Both the position numbers and the translations under genes were made by a program. From assembly GCA_002633025.1 (NCBI GenBank), contig NMRB01001482.1, positions 45,573 through 109,572 on the forward strand: a stretch of 64,000 nt of DNA, given 5' to 3'. Shown here piece by piece: positions 10,779-20,561 of the stretch. The DNA comes from Notospermus geniculatus (lineage: Eukaryota > Nemertea > Pilidiophora > Heteronemertea > Lineidae). The notes beneath the pieces were generated by a model that saw nothing but the letters and a program-made list of their open reading frames with translations, was not told where the DNA came from and searched no databases. Every line of letters starts with the position of its first letter. Position 1 is the first letter of the stretch.

Positions 10779-12103
10779 CTTACTGGATATAGCATAATCA
10801 TAAAAAGCATAACATAATCGGGAGTACTCTTTATTTCCACGCCCACCATGACAGTGGCACGGATACCTAGTTTCTTGTCGTTCCGCTAGGTGATTGGTTG
10901 TCAGGACGCCAGCACCTCTTGAGTCTCATGGCTGCGATCATACTAGTAGTTTGCCGCTTCGATGATTGAAATCGAGACATAAGCCGAGAGTTTTTTAATT
11001 CATATGTGACAAGAGATTCAGTGAAATGAAACATGCACATGCATCAGGTCGAAGTCTAAATCAGTTAGCACTTAAAACAGTTGATCGAATTTATGAACCA
11101 AGGTCTGCCTCATCTTGGCATACGCAGAAATTGAATCATGAGTCATGCCGGGGGGGGGGGGGCTACAGTGTGTTCCAGCATATTATTGCTTGACATTTCC
11201 GCCGAATATGATGCCTCGGGGTTGAACTCAGCACTTCTATAAAGATATTTCCTTAACATTACCTACCTGATACAAAATGCAGTGAGCAAACACGACACCT
11301 ACGTACCGGTAGGCCTAACGATCGTCATCTTCGGGTTGGAACTTGGATGGCTTGCAACCACCGCGCTCTTTTGACGGAAATTCGTATTCATCTGGAATTC
11401 TATGCCAGATTTCCCTTGGCAGCACGTGACTTTGCACCCGCTGACAATGCAAGTTTGCACCATTTATCAGGGTTTGGGGGAATTTTATGCAATACGATGA
11501 GACACCCAGTCACCGATCAAACATGTCAAAACCAGCGTTCACTTCCGTGTTTACATTTTGAGTTTCCTACATGTATGAGTCGCTAAGCAACGTGGGGACG
11601 TGACTTTTTCATGACGCAAAATCCACAGTATGACGTCGCGACGGGTCGATCGATCGATGGCTCGCAGAGTCACCGCGTATCAAACTCGCCGGTGGCCCTG
11701 CACCTGGAAACGAGGTTCCATGAAAATTTTGTTGAAATGAGTTAATGGCATATTTGAAATAAGTAGGTCACAATGTACATTTTGTGAAGATCACATCGAT
11801 TTCGAAGCGACAGGTGTTGCAGAATACTCGTTCGAAGTTTGACTGTGTAATGCATTCTCCATTAAACTAAAACCCTTCTTTTGCTTTTTTCTCGAAATCG
11901 CCTCTGATACTCAACACCAACTGTTATGGGGTCTTGCACAAGATGCGCTCCCTCTGCACGTGCCATCTGCACCTCGCTCCCATGTAAAAAAACATGATAT
12001 CCAGGACACTTTTTGTACATTACAACTGGGTATAACTTTGGGTAGTAGGTTTAAGATTATGTTATGCTTTTTATGATTATGCTACAGTTGTATATCCAGT
12101 AAG
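10779..12103. repeat. Inverted pair of about 45-bp arms around 1.2 kb
   Basis: The segment at 10779-10819 (CTTACTGGATATAGCATAAT...) recurs reversed at 12055-12103, interrupted by a short insertion. The enclosed DNA has no convincing gene. It includes an 11-base G run near 11152. The arms could be ends of a DNA element or two inverted copies of a small repeat. Confidence 0.45.
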
Positions 12104-12274
12104 CCTGCTGGCTTACACCTTTGCCACCAAGCTACCTCATCACCCTGCGCTTGAGCGCAGGTCATATTTATAACGTTTAAAATCACTTTAATCGCGGAGG
12201 CGTCACCTGGCAGAGGAAATTGATAAGTAAGGTGCAGTATACAAATTAACATACATTTCAGGTAAACGGCAATG

Positions 12275-12505
12275 AACTAGCAGAGCAAAAATTAGAACCA
12301 AATAATGTACAATACGGTATACACAACTAAATGGTACAGAACTAGCTGGGCAAAAATTTGAAGCAAATTACATGTGCGTACAATGCAGTATAAAACTAAA
12401 TAACGAACGAAAATTAGATGCAAATTATGTACAGCACAGTACAATACAGTACAGAGAACTAAACGCTGTAGAACTTGCAGCACAAAAATTAAGCAAATAA
12501 TTAGC
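12275..12505. repeat. Degenerate minisatellite, about 62-70 bp unit
   Basis: Three to four diverged copies of a unit containing GCAAAAATTAGAAGCAAATTA and GTACAATACAGTA words are arranged in tandem. The short minus-strand frame across it has a repetitive translation and is not taken as a gene. Confidence 0.55.
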
Positions 12506-13791
12506 GTGTTCGATTACTTCCACTGGGCAGGCACTAGCGCTTTCTCAGACATGCGCATTAGAGCCCAATAAAAGAACGCTGTCATGTTAGACAGCAGCAA
12601 AGTGTCACGGCGGATGCACTATGATTAGCTGATTGTCGGCCATGATACTTTACTCGTGTCTAACACGACAGCGATCGATTTCTTTTGCACGCTGATGTAC
12701 ACACTGATGTACACGAGGGCTGTGTGCATCTACGTTCGGAAGTGACATCATGCTCTGCATGCTGGGGTACTTGCCGAAGAAACCGGCTCAGGGGGAGGGT
12801 TCAGTAGCGCCTTGCACGACAGGCCTAACTTGGAGAACTCCAGGTAAATAAAACGCTGTCTTGCCATGCCGGTATAGGCGCCAGTAAGTTTTCGAACTCG
12901 CTAAATGTACGATACCAACAATATCGAGGGTGGCACCAAAAAAGGAATATGAACGAATGAAATATTGTACACATACTTCTACCAATACTAAAGTTTAATA
13001 AGGAAGCAACAATGAGAAAATGCAGAAGTAAATGTATAAAGAAACATCAGAAGAAAGTGACGGAATAAAGGAGCATGGCAGCAAACTAAATTTATGCAGT
13101 GAGGATGTAAGAGAAGGGAGGGCATGGTATAATTTGTTGTCAGCCACACAAGATATTGATGGCAACATAAAGGAAGTTAGCAGTTGAAGTAATATAGACT
13201 TATTCGTTTCTAATCATCCTGAGAATATCAGGCGTTCTTACTGCTCGCTACCTTCGTCACCGCAGACAAACTGCTGAGAGAATTCGCCTATTTTGCTGGG
13301 GGTATTTGGCGCCTGAGAAAATGCGCCCAATCAGCGAACGCCATTTCTGAGTCACCTTAAGATGACAGGCATTACACGTAGATTGTATCGTAGTGTCACG
13401 CACAACACAGTGCTGAAGTACCTCAGCTTCCCCAAATCACCCTAAATAGAGATCAGTCACACGTATACATGTATAACGGCCCTTGTAGTGTTCGCAGCCA
13501 AGCAGCTGACATTGGTTTTGCCGGCCATTAACCTATTTACACCGCTGGATTCAACCTAAGTTGAGTTCAGCCTAGCCTACATTCATCGCACAGAATGTCG
13601 CTTGGGGTTTATATCTATTAAGTTCAGCTTTAACCACCGGTACTTGCAAGGCCATTTGTCGGACCTACTACATGTAAAGTACCGGTAGGCAGAATTCGCA
13701 ATCATTGTTTCGTTGTGTCATAAATTACAGTTGAATGTATGCATCACATCAGATTGACTGTCTTTTTTGTTTTTCTAAATCTGTTCTTTAG
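12506..13791. other. No gene recognised
   Basis: About 1.3 kb of mixed composition with short frames only. It could be intron upstream of the candidate exon at 13792. Confidence 0.4.
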
Positions 13792-13937
13792 ACTTTGGAA
13801 ATGAAAGTGTGCGGAACCTCGTCGATGACTACGGAGAGATGCGCGAAGGAGCCAACATTGAAGTCAACACGATTGAGAGGAATGGAAATCCCTCGTGGAG
13901 AAAGTTTATCAAGATGATGAGTAATGATGTTCATTGA
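13792..13937 (+). CDS. Candidate exon, unknown protein
   Basis: A pyrimidine-rich tract ending TTCTTTAG precedes a frame of 48 residues with balanced composition (…SVRNLVDDYGEMREGANIEV…, then NGNPSWRKF). It stops at 13935-13937, or could use a GTAATG donor at 13921. Codon use and splice context look exon-like. I recognise no family. Confidence 0.35.
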
Positions 13938-14386
13938 AAATACACCTCATCTGGCGCCTTATTAACGAAGCCCTACCTAAAGAACCTGCTTAGGATGCTC
14001 TTAAACATTGTTCATTTTTTGCGAATGGACAATGGACACAAGCCTCCAAAGAAGACACTTAGGCCAAGAGGAGTTCGTGAATAAGGCCACTCTGCTTATT
14101 GTCCCCGCAGTCGACAGACTGCATGGGGACTTACAAACGGGTCTCGTCCGTTGTCCACAACACCAACCTCGACATATGGTTACCACTTACACAGTGTGCA
14201 GTGTACTCATCATACACAACATGCCGCCTGGAAACGAGGTCAACCTCCAGATATATTCGTCGATTTAGCAAAGAATGTGACCTTAATTAAATATAATCTC
14301 TGCCTCAATAGTTGAACTGTAAACAGAACAATAAATAAAAACACGCCGGAATGGGGCCACCTGGGCGGTTATATCCGCAAAAAATA

Positions 14387-14668
14387 GACGTTGACAAAAC
14401 ATATACGTAGATTCAAAATCAGAGACGTGCTTTTATAAAACAGAGACGTTCTTTTACAAAACGAAGACGATCTGTAACGAAACATAGACGTTCAGCTGTG
14501 ATTTGGAGTCGTTCACAAAAGAGACGTTCGGTGGAACTCGAGTCGTGAACAGAATTTGGAGACGTGCGTCATCAGAGACGTGCACATTTTTTTAAACGTA
14601 GCAATAATTTTGAATGGTACGCCGAACACAGACGTTGACATAATTTGGAGTCGTTCATTAATGAGACG
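14387..14668 (+). promoter_or_regulatory. Phased GACG/GTCG motif array in A1 arm
   Basis: GACG or GTCG words start at 14387, 14424, 14445, 14466, 14487, 14508, 14523, 14542, 14561, 14577, 14631, 14650 and 14664. Five consecutive starts are exactly 21 bases apart, about two helical turns. Similar arrays occur in A2 and in the related foldback at 21309-22093. A transposase- or host-factor-binding array is an inference. Confidence 0.4.
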
Positions 14669-15111
14669 TTGGGTGGCGCTCGTGGCAGTTAAAGGTAAAC
14701 TTCCCGTTATTTACCTCCTGTCCAGACAAATTTTAATGAGGTCGAATTTTATTGGATGTTGATGCATGGTGATGTCACATCATGCCTCAGCATGAATTAA
14801 GATGAAAGGGGGCACTGCGATCGCTTTTGTGAAAATCGGTTGTCACTGTAGTTGAGCCCCATTGGTAAGTATTTTTTTTAAAATTCCTTCGCAGTGCATT
14901 AGTATTGGGATGTATCTACAAAACGTCGGGCGCAAAACTAAAATAATAGGTGACGCTGCTGAGGTATTAATGTTTTTACGTTTTGGTCATCAGTTCTGAA
15001 TGGGTTAATTATATATTGACCTAATTCTTGTACATTCATTATTTACAAATGTCTCTGCATCCATAGGCTACATAATGCAATTTTCCGCATTGACCCCTTC
15101 CTCATCTTTTT

Positions 15112-15348
15112 TATAATAAGCAAAAAGTCAATCTCCAGAATTCACAAATTTTCTACCCCAACCGGGGTCTTTTTCAAGTGGAACTTTACAATCTGAAACT
15201 CTACAAAAGAGTCTTTTCTAGAGTTTCAGATTGTAAAGTTCCACTTGAAAAAGATCCCGGTTGGGGTAGAAAATTCGTGAATTCTGGAGATTGACTTTTT
15301 GCTTATTATCATTTTGTGTGTCAATTTTGTGCTATTCTTTATCTTGGT
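15112..15348. mobile_element. Inverted dimer of Penelope-like 3' tails, 12-bp TSD
   Basis: A 197-base near-perfect palindrome (arms about 15113-15208 and 15214-15309) is followed by about 39 bases. It is flanked by CCTCATCTTTTT at 15100-15111 and 15349-15360. Each arm equals the 3' end of the Penelope-like element at 36596-36690 (AGTCAATCTCCAGAATTC, then CCCCAACCGGGGTC). The orthologous position in A2 (about 27565) has a single copy of the flank and no insert. So this is a retroposed tail-to-tail Penelope fragment. Confidence 0.75.
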
Positions 15349-15410
15349 CCTCATCTTTTTCAGTGAATTAGAATGCTTGGACTTCCTGGGCCTTCCTTCC
15401 TGCAACCAGT

Positions 15411-15784
15411 AAACTCCCTACGCAGTTGTGAGTCGTGCCCCCTTCGGTTTACTCGCTCTCCACAAGTGCTTAACTTCGTAAAATTCGCCGCGTCTGGTCA
15501 ACAGGTGGCGCTGAGAGAGTCGACCAATGAGAGCACCGAGCAACCGGTAAACAGGCTGGCCTGAGACACTTTTTCATTGGCCGAGCGGTTCGTAGACATG
15601 GCACAAGAACATCCATTGCCAACGGGCCAAAGAGTTCTGAAAGCAACGTGCTGATAGGCTGTAAAACTCGCGCCAGGCCCTGACGCCATCTGTTAACCAG
15701 ACGCGGCGAATTTTACGAAGTTAAGCAGTTGTGGAGAGCGAGTAAACCAAAGGGGGCGCGGTACACAACTGCGTAGGGAGTTTA
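15411..15784. mobile_element. MULE-type MITE in A1, 9-bp TSD
   Basis: Inverted ends of about 100 bases begin AAACTCCCTACGCAGTTGTG. The flanks are GCAACCAGT (15402-15410) and GCAACTAGT (15785-15793), 8 of 9 identical. A2 has the empty site with one copy (CAACTAGT, reverse of about 27509-27516). Several terminal words, such as GTAAAATTCGCCGCGTCTGG, are conserved in both arms. No coding capacity. Confidence 0.85.
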
Positions 15785-15981
15785 GCAACTAGTTGCGCTA
15801 TCCTACCCAAGCGGGGATAAACATAACTTGGTCACGTGACCGACTTTTTAGAATTACGTCAATATGTTAACCCATTCAGAACTTATGACCAAAAACGTAA
15901 ATGTATTAATATCTCAGGAACGCCACCTATTATTTTAGTTTTGATCCAGGCGTTTTATAGACACATCCTAGTAATAATGCA

Positions 15982-16790
15982 CAGACAAGCGGATAATGCA
16001 GAGACAGAGCTCAACTTGAGCAAGTGACAGACAACTCCAGGTGGCCAGTAGTTGGAACAATGGTACATTTAAGGTCACAGTGACATCTGATATACTAACA
16101 CTGGGTCTGGCATGGGTCCCGAGATGAGAATGTTTATAGTACCAATATCAGCACACATGCATTGTCATGTAGGTATGGATCCAGGAATGTCAATAAAACA
16201 AACAACACTTTACTTGTTAATGGGGAACCGGAGTGCCCAAAGGAGGCGCTGGGGAACAACTCAGTTTTTACACAAAAACGCATGCGCCGCGACGTTGAAA
16301 ACCTCTTTGACGTCGCACGTCGTTCCGTCGTGCGTCATTCAGAATGAGTGACGTTGCTCATCGATCTGTTCTTTACGCTGACGTTGCTCATCGATCTGTT
16401 CTTTACGCTGAAAATAGTCAATTTTATTGACAAAATTCGACATGTTCTCGCTTGAATTTTCGCTTGAAAACATTCCGATACATTGAGTCAGTCCTATACT
16501 TGATGTTGAACGTGTAAAATTCAAAATTCAATGGACTACTTCAGGTATATTACGGCTGGAAGTAGGGTGTAGTTTCCAGAATTAAATGGCAAATAACGTT
16601 AGCCTCACTTTCGACGTCATATTTTAGACTGAGTTGTTCATCAGCGCCACGTCATGGATTAGTTCCTCCGGTTCCTCATTGACGGCACATGAAGTGCAAG
16701 TTGAACTCTTCTGAGACAAGGTCAGCTGTCAAGCTACAGTAAAACTAGCATCAATCACACTCAGAGGCGACTGCATTATCCACTGGTCTG
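15982..16790. mobile_element. 809-bp DNA element in A1, 3-bp TSD GCA
   Basis: The terminal inverted repeats are CAGACAAGCGGATAATGCAG and, reversed, CAGACCAGTGGATAATGCAG. GCA is duplicated at 15979-15981 and 16791-16793. A2 has a single GCA with continuous flanking sequence (near 27775). A 3-bp duplication with CAG-type ends fits CACTA-like or other 3-bp families; which one is open. No transposase is visible. Confidence 0.75.
16351..16410. repeat. Perfect tandem duplication, 30-bp unit
   Basis: ACGTTGCTCATCGATCTGTT plus ten further bases occurs twice without mismatch at 16351-16380 and 16381-16410. The identity implies a recent duplication. Confidence 0.9.
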
Positions 16791-17248
16791 GCACTGCGAA
16801 GGAATTTTTTTAAAAAATCAGCCCACAGGGCTCAACTACAGTAAATACCGATTTTCAGGAGTGTGGTCACAGCGCCCCCTTTCATCTTAATTCATGCTGA
16901 GGCATGATGGGACATCACCATGCACCAAAATCCAATCAAATTCGACCTCATTAAAATTTGTCTCGACAGGAGGTAAATAACGGCTCGTTCACCTTTAACT
17001 GCCACGAGCGCCACCCAACGTTTCCGTTGTGAACGACTACAAATCACAGCTAAACGTCTCTGTTTTGTTACGGCTGTTTTCTAAAAGCACGTCACTGATT
17101 TTGTAACCTACGTCTCTGTTTTGCCAACATCTACTTTTTGTGGATATAACTGCCCATACACAACCGCACTTTCCGCCTTCCGAGATCCGCCATCCGCCGT
17201 CCGCCGTCCGTAATCCGGTGTTCCGCCTTCCGCGTTTGTCACCCGACC

Positions 17249-17639
17249 TCTGCATGGCACCCACACATGTACAACTACAGTACATCATATTGTTCAATAT
17301 CACTACCAAAAGGCCCCAATACATACATACTTGGTATCAAACAGCAAACCTGCGGGGGACAGAGCTTCTCTGATGCCTTGTTTTGTCATGCTTAATATTA
17401 GAACTGGCTAATATGTTGCGAATCCTGGCCTCTCCATCATTTCGTACTAGAAGAGTGATTGATGACTAGTGGTGACCGTTACTGTTGTACTAATCATGTA
17501 CCAAACCTGGCCTCTTCATCATTTAGTACTGCATGTACTAGTAGAACAGTGACATAACCTGTGCAGCAATGAAGAATCTCTTCTGTGAATTCCAGGTTCA
17601 AACTAATCTCCAGCAGAGTGACATGGGAAGCTATCAATC
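17249..17639. other. No gene recognised
   Basis: Contains a local duplication of a CCTGGCCTCT(C/T)CATCATTT(C/A)GTACT phrase near 17430 and 17508. Nothing else is evident. Confidence 0.4.
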
Positions 17640-17935
17640 GAAAGTACAATACGAAAGATGCATTTGCTAAACTCCTGAGCAAGATTGATCTCCATCTTGC
17701 AATACAAGTGCACTCGGCTCAGTGCGAGCGGGGTTCTACCGGATGAAAAATATTAAAACCAAACTAAGGAACAAACTCGGTGCTGGAGGGCTTACTGCTG
17801 TCATGGGATTCAGTTGGAGCGCGCGCCATTTGAAAGTTTTGACCCAAACCGAGCTGTGGCCATCTGGATTACTTCTAGCCAAAGAATCCTTCGACCATAG
17901 GGAACCCCGATCACGCAGACCACGCGAGAATATAC
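17640..17935 (+). pseudogene. hAT transposase C-terminal dimerisation region
   Basis: One frame gives a C-E-R-G-F-like start followed by RMKNIKTKLRNKLGAGGLTA, the hallmark of the hAT dimerisation domain. About 25 residues later the similarity moves to another frame with ESFDPNRAVAIWITSSQR, the expected continuation. So a frameshift splits the domain near 17820. Nothing upstream matches the catalytic core. hAT transposases use this domain to multimerise. The copy is a truncated relic. Confidence 0.65.
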
Positions 17936-18151
17936 GCGTGGTTTTGAACTGATAGTACACCAATGCCACCTATTATTCATGACGATTCAAGGTGTGATTG
18001 GCCGTGCTTGGTGAACCGCATCTCTCGAACAATGGGCCTAGGTCAACGTTAGGTGTCTCGTCTGCTCTATCAGTAGTCATCACGTGACCAATTGGCGCTC
18101 CCCATTTCAGACCCCTTATGAACCACGGATGTAAACTGGTAGCAAGGCGCC

Positions 18152-18303
18152 GGCGGTAGATCCTGCTGTTGAAGAGGCTAGTGAGACATTTGACTCTGAT
18201 GGCTCGAGTGATGATGATGAAATGGCTGATGGATTGGGAGGACTGTCAGAGAACCCAGATGAAATAATAGAACTGTCAAGTTCTGATGAGGTCTCATGGC
18301 ACT
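18152..18303 (+). CDS. Acidic coding-like segment upstream of SET exon
   Basis: An open frame encodes an acidic low-complexity stretch with FDSDGSSDDDEMADGLGGL and a second acidic/serine run before a stop at about 18303. It could be an exon of the SET-domain gene just downstream. No splice signal ties them together. Confidence 0.3.
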
Positions 18304-18474
18304 GAAGTCTGGCACAACGACGAGCCCTTCGTTGTCGAGTATGTCAAGGGATGTAGTGTGAATCATGCACCTGCGTTGTAAGCAAGAAAGTACTCAGTCA
18401 CTATGATATCATCATACCCACAAGGAGAGATATACATACCCAGTGGATGACGAAACTGGCAAGAGGAAATGGGT

Positions 18475-18663
18475 AACTTCCAAAACTGTCCAGTTTTGGG
18501 GCGCCTCGCAAATCATTCAAAGAGGAATTACAATCTGCAGAATGAAAGTAGTTGCAATAAAGGATATTCCCACCTATGTCTTTTTGCAGTAAGGGATATT
18601 TCACCTGGTGAAGAAATCCTTTATGACTATGGTTTACGGGAACTTCCATTTGAAGTGGTGGAG
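18475..18663 (+). CDS. SET-domain exon, KMT5A-like
   Basis: The frame contains L-G-R-L-A-N-H-S-K-R, which matches the NHS substrate/cofactor-binding motif of SET domains, and then HLCLFAVRDISPGEEILYDYG, the C-terminal SET core with the catalytic tyrosine region. The order and spacing are closest to SETD8/KMT5A-type histone H4K20 methyltransferases. A strong donor (GAG|GTAAGC) ends the exon at 18663. Only the last third of a SET domain is present; earlier exons are not recognised. In several invertebrates such SET genes are multiplied, so this may be a member of a repeated family and not the single-copy housekeeping gene. Confidence 0.65.
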
Positions 18664-19075
18664 GTAAGCACTTTAAAAAAATTTTGATAGAAAAGAATGC
18701 TTGTTCGTTCCATGCAGGCCAGATCTGCTGCCTACTTAGTTTCCCTTTTAAAAAGATTGCAATTCTCAATGCATGGGCTAAATAAGTTTGTCATGTAAAA
18801 ATGATTACTCACCCACATGACTGTTAGAACACAATAGGTCTTTGGAATGCTTGCTCTCCAGTGCGCCTGTCAATTCTCCGCAATTTGATTGGCTACTCTG
18901 ACCCATATGACGACATACTAATTTGCTTATGATTGGATCTTTTGGCCGATCTTTACTAATTGTGGGAAAGAGTTAATTACTAGGAGTAATTAAGCTACTC
19001 GCCTTGTTTCTGGTCGGCTAGTGTAAATGCAGTACCGTATTAAAGAGAGCAGAGGGAGATGAAAGGAGCAAGATG

Positions 19076-19145
19076 ATGATTTCACCGACCTGATGACAGA
19101 TAGAGTCAAAATGATTTCACCGACCTCATGACAGATAGAGTCAAA
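19076..19145. repeat. Tandem duplication, 35-bp unit
   Basis: ATGATTTCACCGACCTGATG plus fifteen bases occurs at 19076-19110 and 19111-19145 with one mismatch. Confidence 0.9.
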
Positions 19146-19185
19146 ATGTTTGCATTTCCTCAAAAAGGGTGTAGGCCTATTCATA

Positions 19186-19433
19186 GACCTATTCAAGGAT
19201 ACAAGTTGGCAGACAGTAACGGGTTCACGTACACGGTTCAAGCCACGACGAAATGGCAATCGAACGTGGACTTGCAGTGTGAGAAATAAACGCATGTGGT
19301 GCAATAGCAACAGTACTTTAGAAAGGGCAGACCTTTACACGTGGCAGCGAACCGCACATCCACCCTGGTAAACTCGGCGCTACTGTAGGAATGGCACTGG
19401 CAGCTGAGGTGAAGAAGACTACTGCCCGTGACA
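19186..19433 (+). pseudogene. FLYWCH zinc-finger part of a MULE transposase
   Basis: The frame has a WTCSVRNKRMWCNS segment with W-x-C...C spacing, followed by LYTW and an H-P pair. This is the pattern of FLYWCH-type zinc domains that precede MULE transposases. A frameshift after the histidine leads to GATVGMALAAEVKKTTARD, the usual following helix. The coding region then stops abruptly at a foldback insertion (19434-20388). It continues at 20395 and 23436, so these three pieces formed one gene. Confidence 0.65.
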
Positions 19434-20388
19434 CGCCATGTGGGAATTTAATTGTTTCCCAAAATTATTTGGAAATAATGTCATTGTTTCAAACCATAAA
19501 TTGTATTTTGACTTATTTCATACAATAAAGTTATAAATGAAACCATGAAATTATTACTCAAACCAGAATTTATATTAAACATGGTTTCATTCCCATGAAA
19601 CATTCACAAAATCATGGAATGCAATTTCATGGTTTGCAAACCATGAGACCATAAAATCGGCAAAATTATTTGTTTTCAAACCGTAAATGTGAAGCCATCA
19701 TGGATTGTAAACATTGCAAATTGCAAAAATCATGCTTTGCAAACCGTGATAGTCCGCAAAAGCATGGTTTGGGGAAACCATGATTAGTGCAAAACACATG
19801 GTTTGCAAACCATGGAAATCGCCACATCCATGGTATGCGTATAATTGTATGCGCCGTGGAACATAGACTGGTCTCTGCCCTCGTTTCGGTTCCGTTCCGC
19901 TGCACTCGACCAGTACAGCGGGCAGAGGATCAGTCCATTGTTCCACTGCGCATACAATTATACGTATACCATGGATTTGGCCATTTCCATGGTTTGTAAA
20001 CCATGAGTTTTGCTGTAATCATGGGATCGAAAACCATGCTTTTGCGGATTATCATGGTTTGCAAACCATGACTTTTGCAATGTTCATTGTTTACAATCCA
20101 TGAGGATTTGATATTCATGGTTTGAAAACCAAGATATTTGCCGATTTTTCGTGATTTGCAAATCATGAATTTGCATGAACTTCATGGTTTGAAATGATTT
20201 TGTTATGGTTTGAAAGCAAGGTACCGGCATGTTTTCAAAACCATGAATTTAGTTTCATGGAATGAAACCATATGTTTAGTCTAATTGATGGTTTGAAAAA
20301 TAATTCCATGCTTTGTTTATGTTTTATGGTTTGAAACAATGATATTATTTCAAATAATTTTGGTAAACAATTAAATTCACACATGGCG
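19434..20388. mobile_element. Foldback element built of CATGGTTTGCAAACCATG palindromes
   Basis: Outer inverted ends (CGCCATGTG, GAATTTAATTGTTT, CCAAAATTATTTG) enclose two arms of about 400 bases. The arms are composed of repeated ATGGTTTGCAAACCATG palindromes alternating with TTTGC spacers. The centre (about 19830-19965) is itself bracketed by inverted TACAATTATACG words. It interrupts the MULE coding region. No clear target duplication survives. Confidence 0.7.
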
Positions 20389-20394
20389 CCTTAT

Positions 20395-20561
20395 ACAACG
20401 ATACCTGGTATTTGCGACGGACAAAATGCTCCAGCTCCTCTCAAAGTCGAAAACGTGGTACTTAGACGAAACTTTTAGAATTAAAGTGGTGAAAGGGCCT
20501 TTCACTCAACTCATGTCAATCCACTCCTTCGTGAAGAGTGGTGACAGTGTCAAGCAGGGAC
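20395..20561 (+). pseudogene. MULE transposase catalytic-domain start
   Basis: In one open frame, YLVFATDKMLQLLSKSKTWY is followed by LDETF and a segment ending GPFTQLMSIHSFVKSGDSVKQ. This is the first part of the MULE DDE domain; the D in W-x-x-D-x-T-F is the first catalytic acidic residue. The frame ends exactly at the 9-bp duplication AGCAGGGAC (20553-20561) of the following insertion. Confidence 0.75.

Larger units (their letters stand above)
14344..17248 (+). mobile_element. Foldback element copy A1 (MULE-like), with three inserts
   Basis: This block is the reverse complement of the block at 26822-29646 (A2), minus inserted DNA. Each arm contains GGGCGGTTATATCCGC, then an array of AGACGT words, then a segment with GGTGGCGCTCGTGGCAGTTA. 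The right end carries GGCGGATGGCGGA-type subterminal repeats and the GGTCGGGTGACAAACGCGG terminus. The left terminus is truncated just outside GGAATGGGGCCACC. Compared with A2 it has gained inserts at 15112-15348, 15411-15784 and 15982-16790. Without them it is about 1.5 kb and non-coding. The MULE assignment comes from the 9-bp flanks of A2. Confidence 0.75.

Noticed and set aside
19200-19250. tRNA-like GGTTCAAGCC box
   Set aside because: No A box or foldable cloverleaf surrounds it, and it lies in the FLYWCH coding frame.
19520-20340. Regularly repeated TTTGCAAACC words as a CRISPR-like array
   Set aside because: Units are palindromic, unevenly spaced, without unique spacers, and the genome is eukaryotic.
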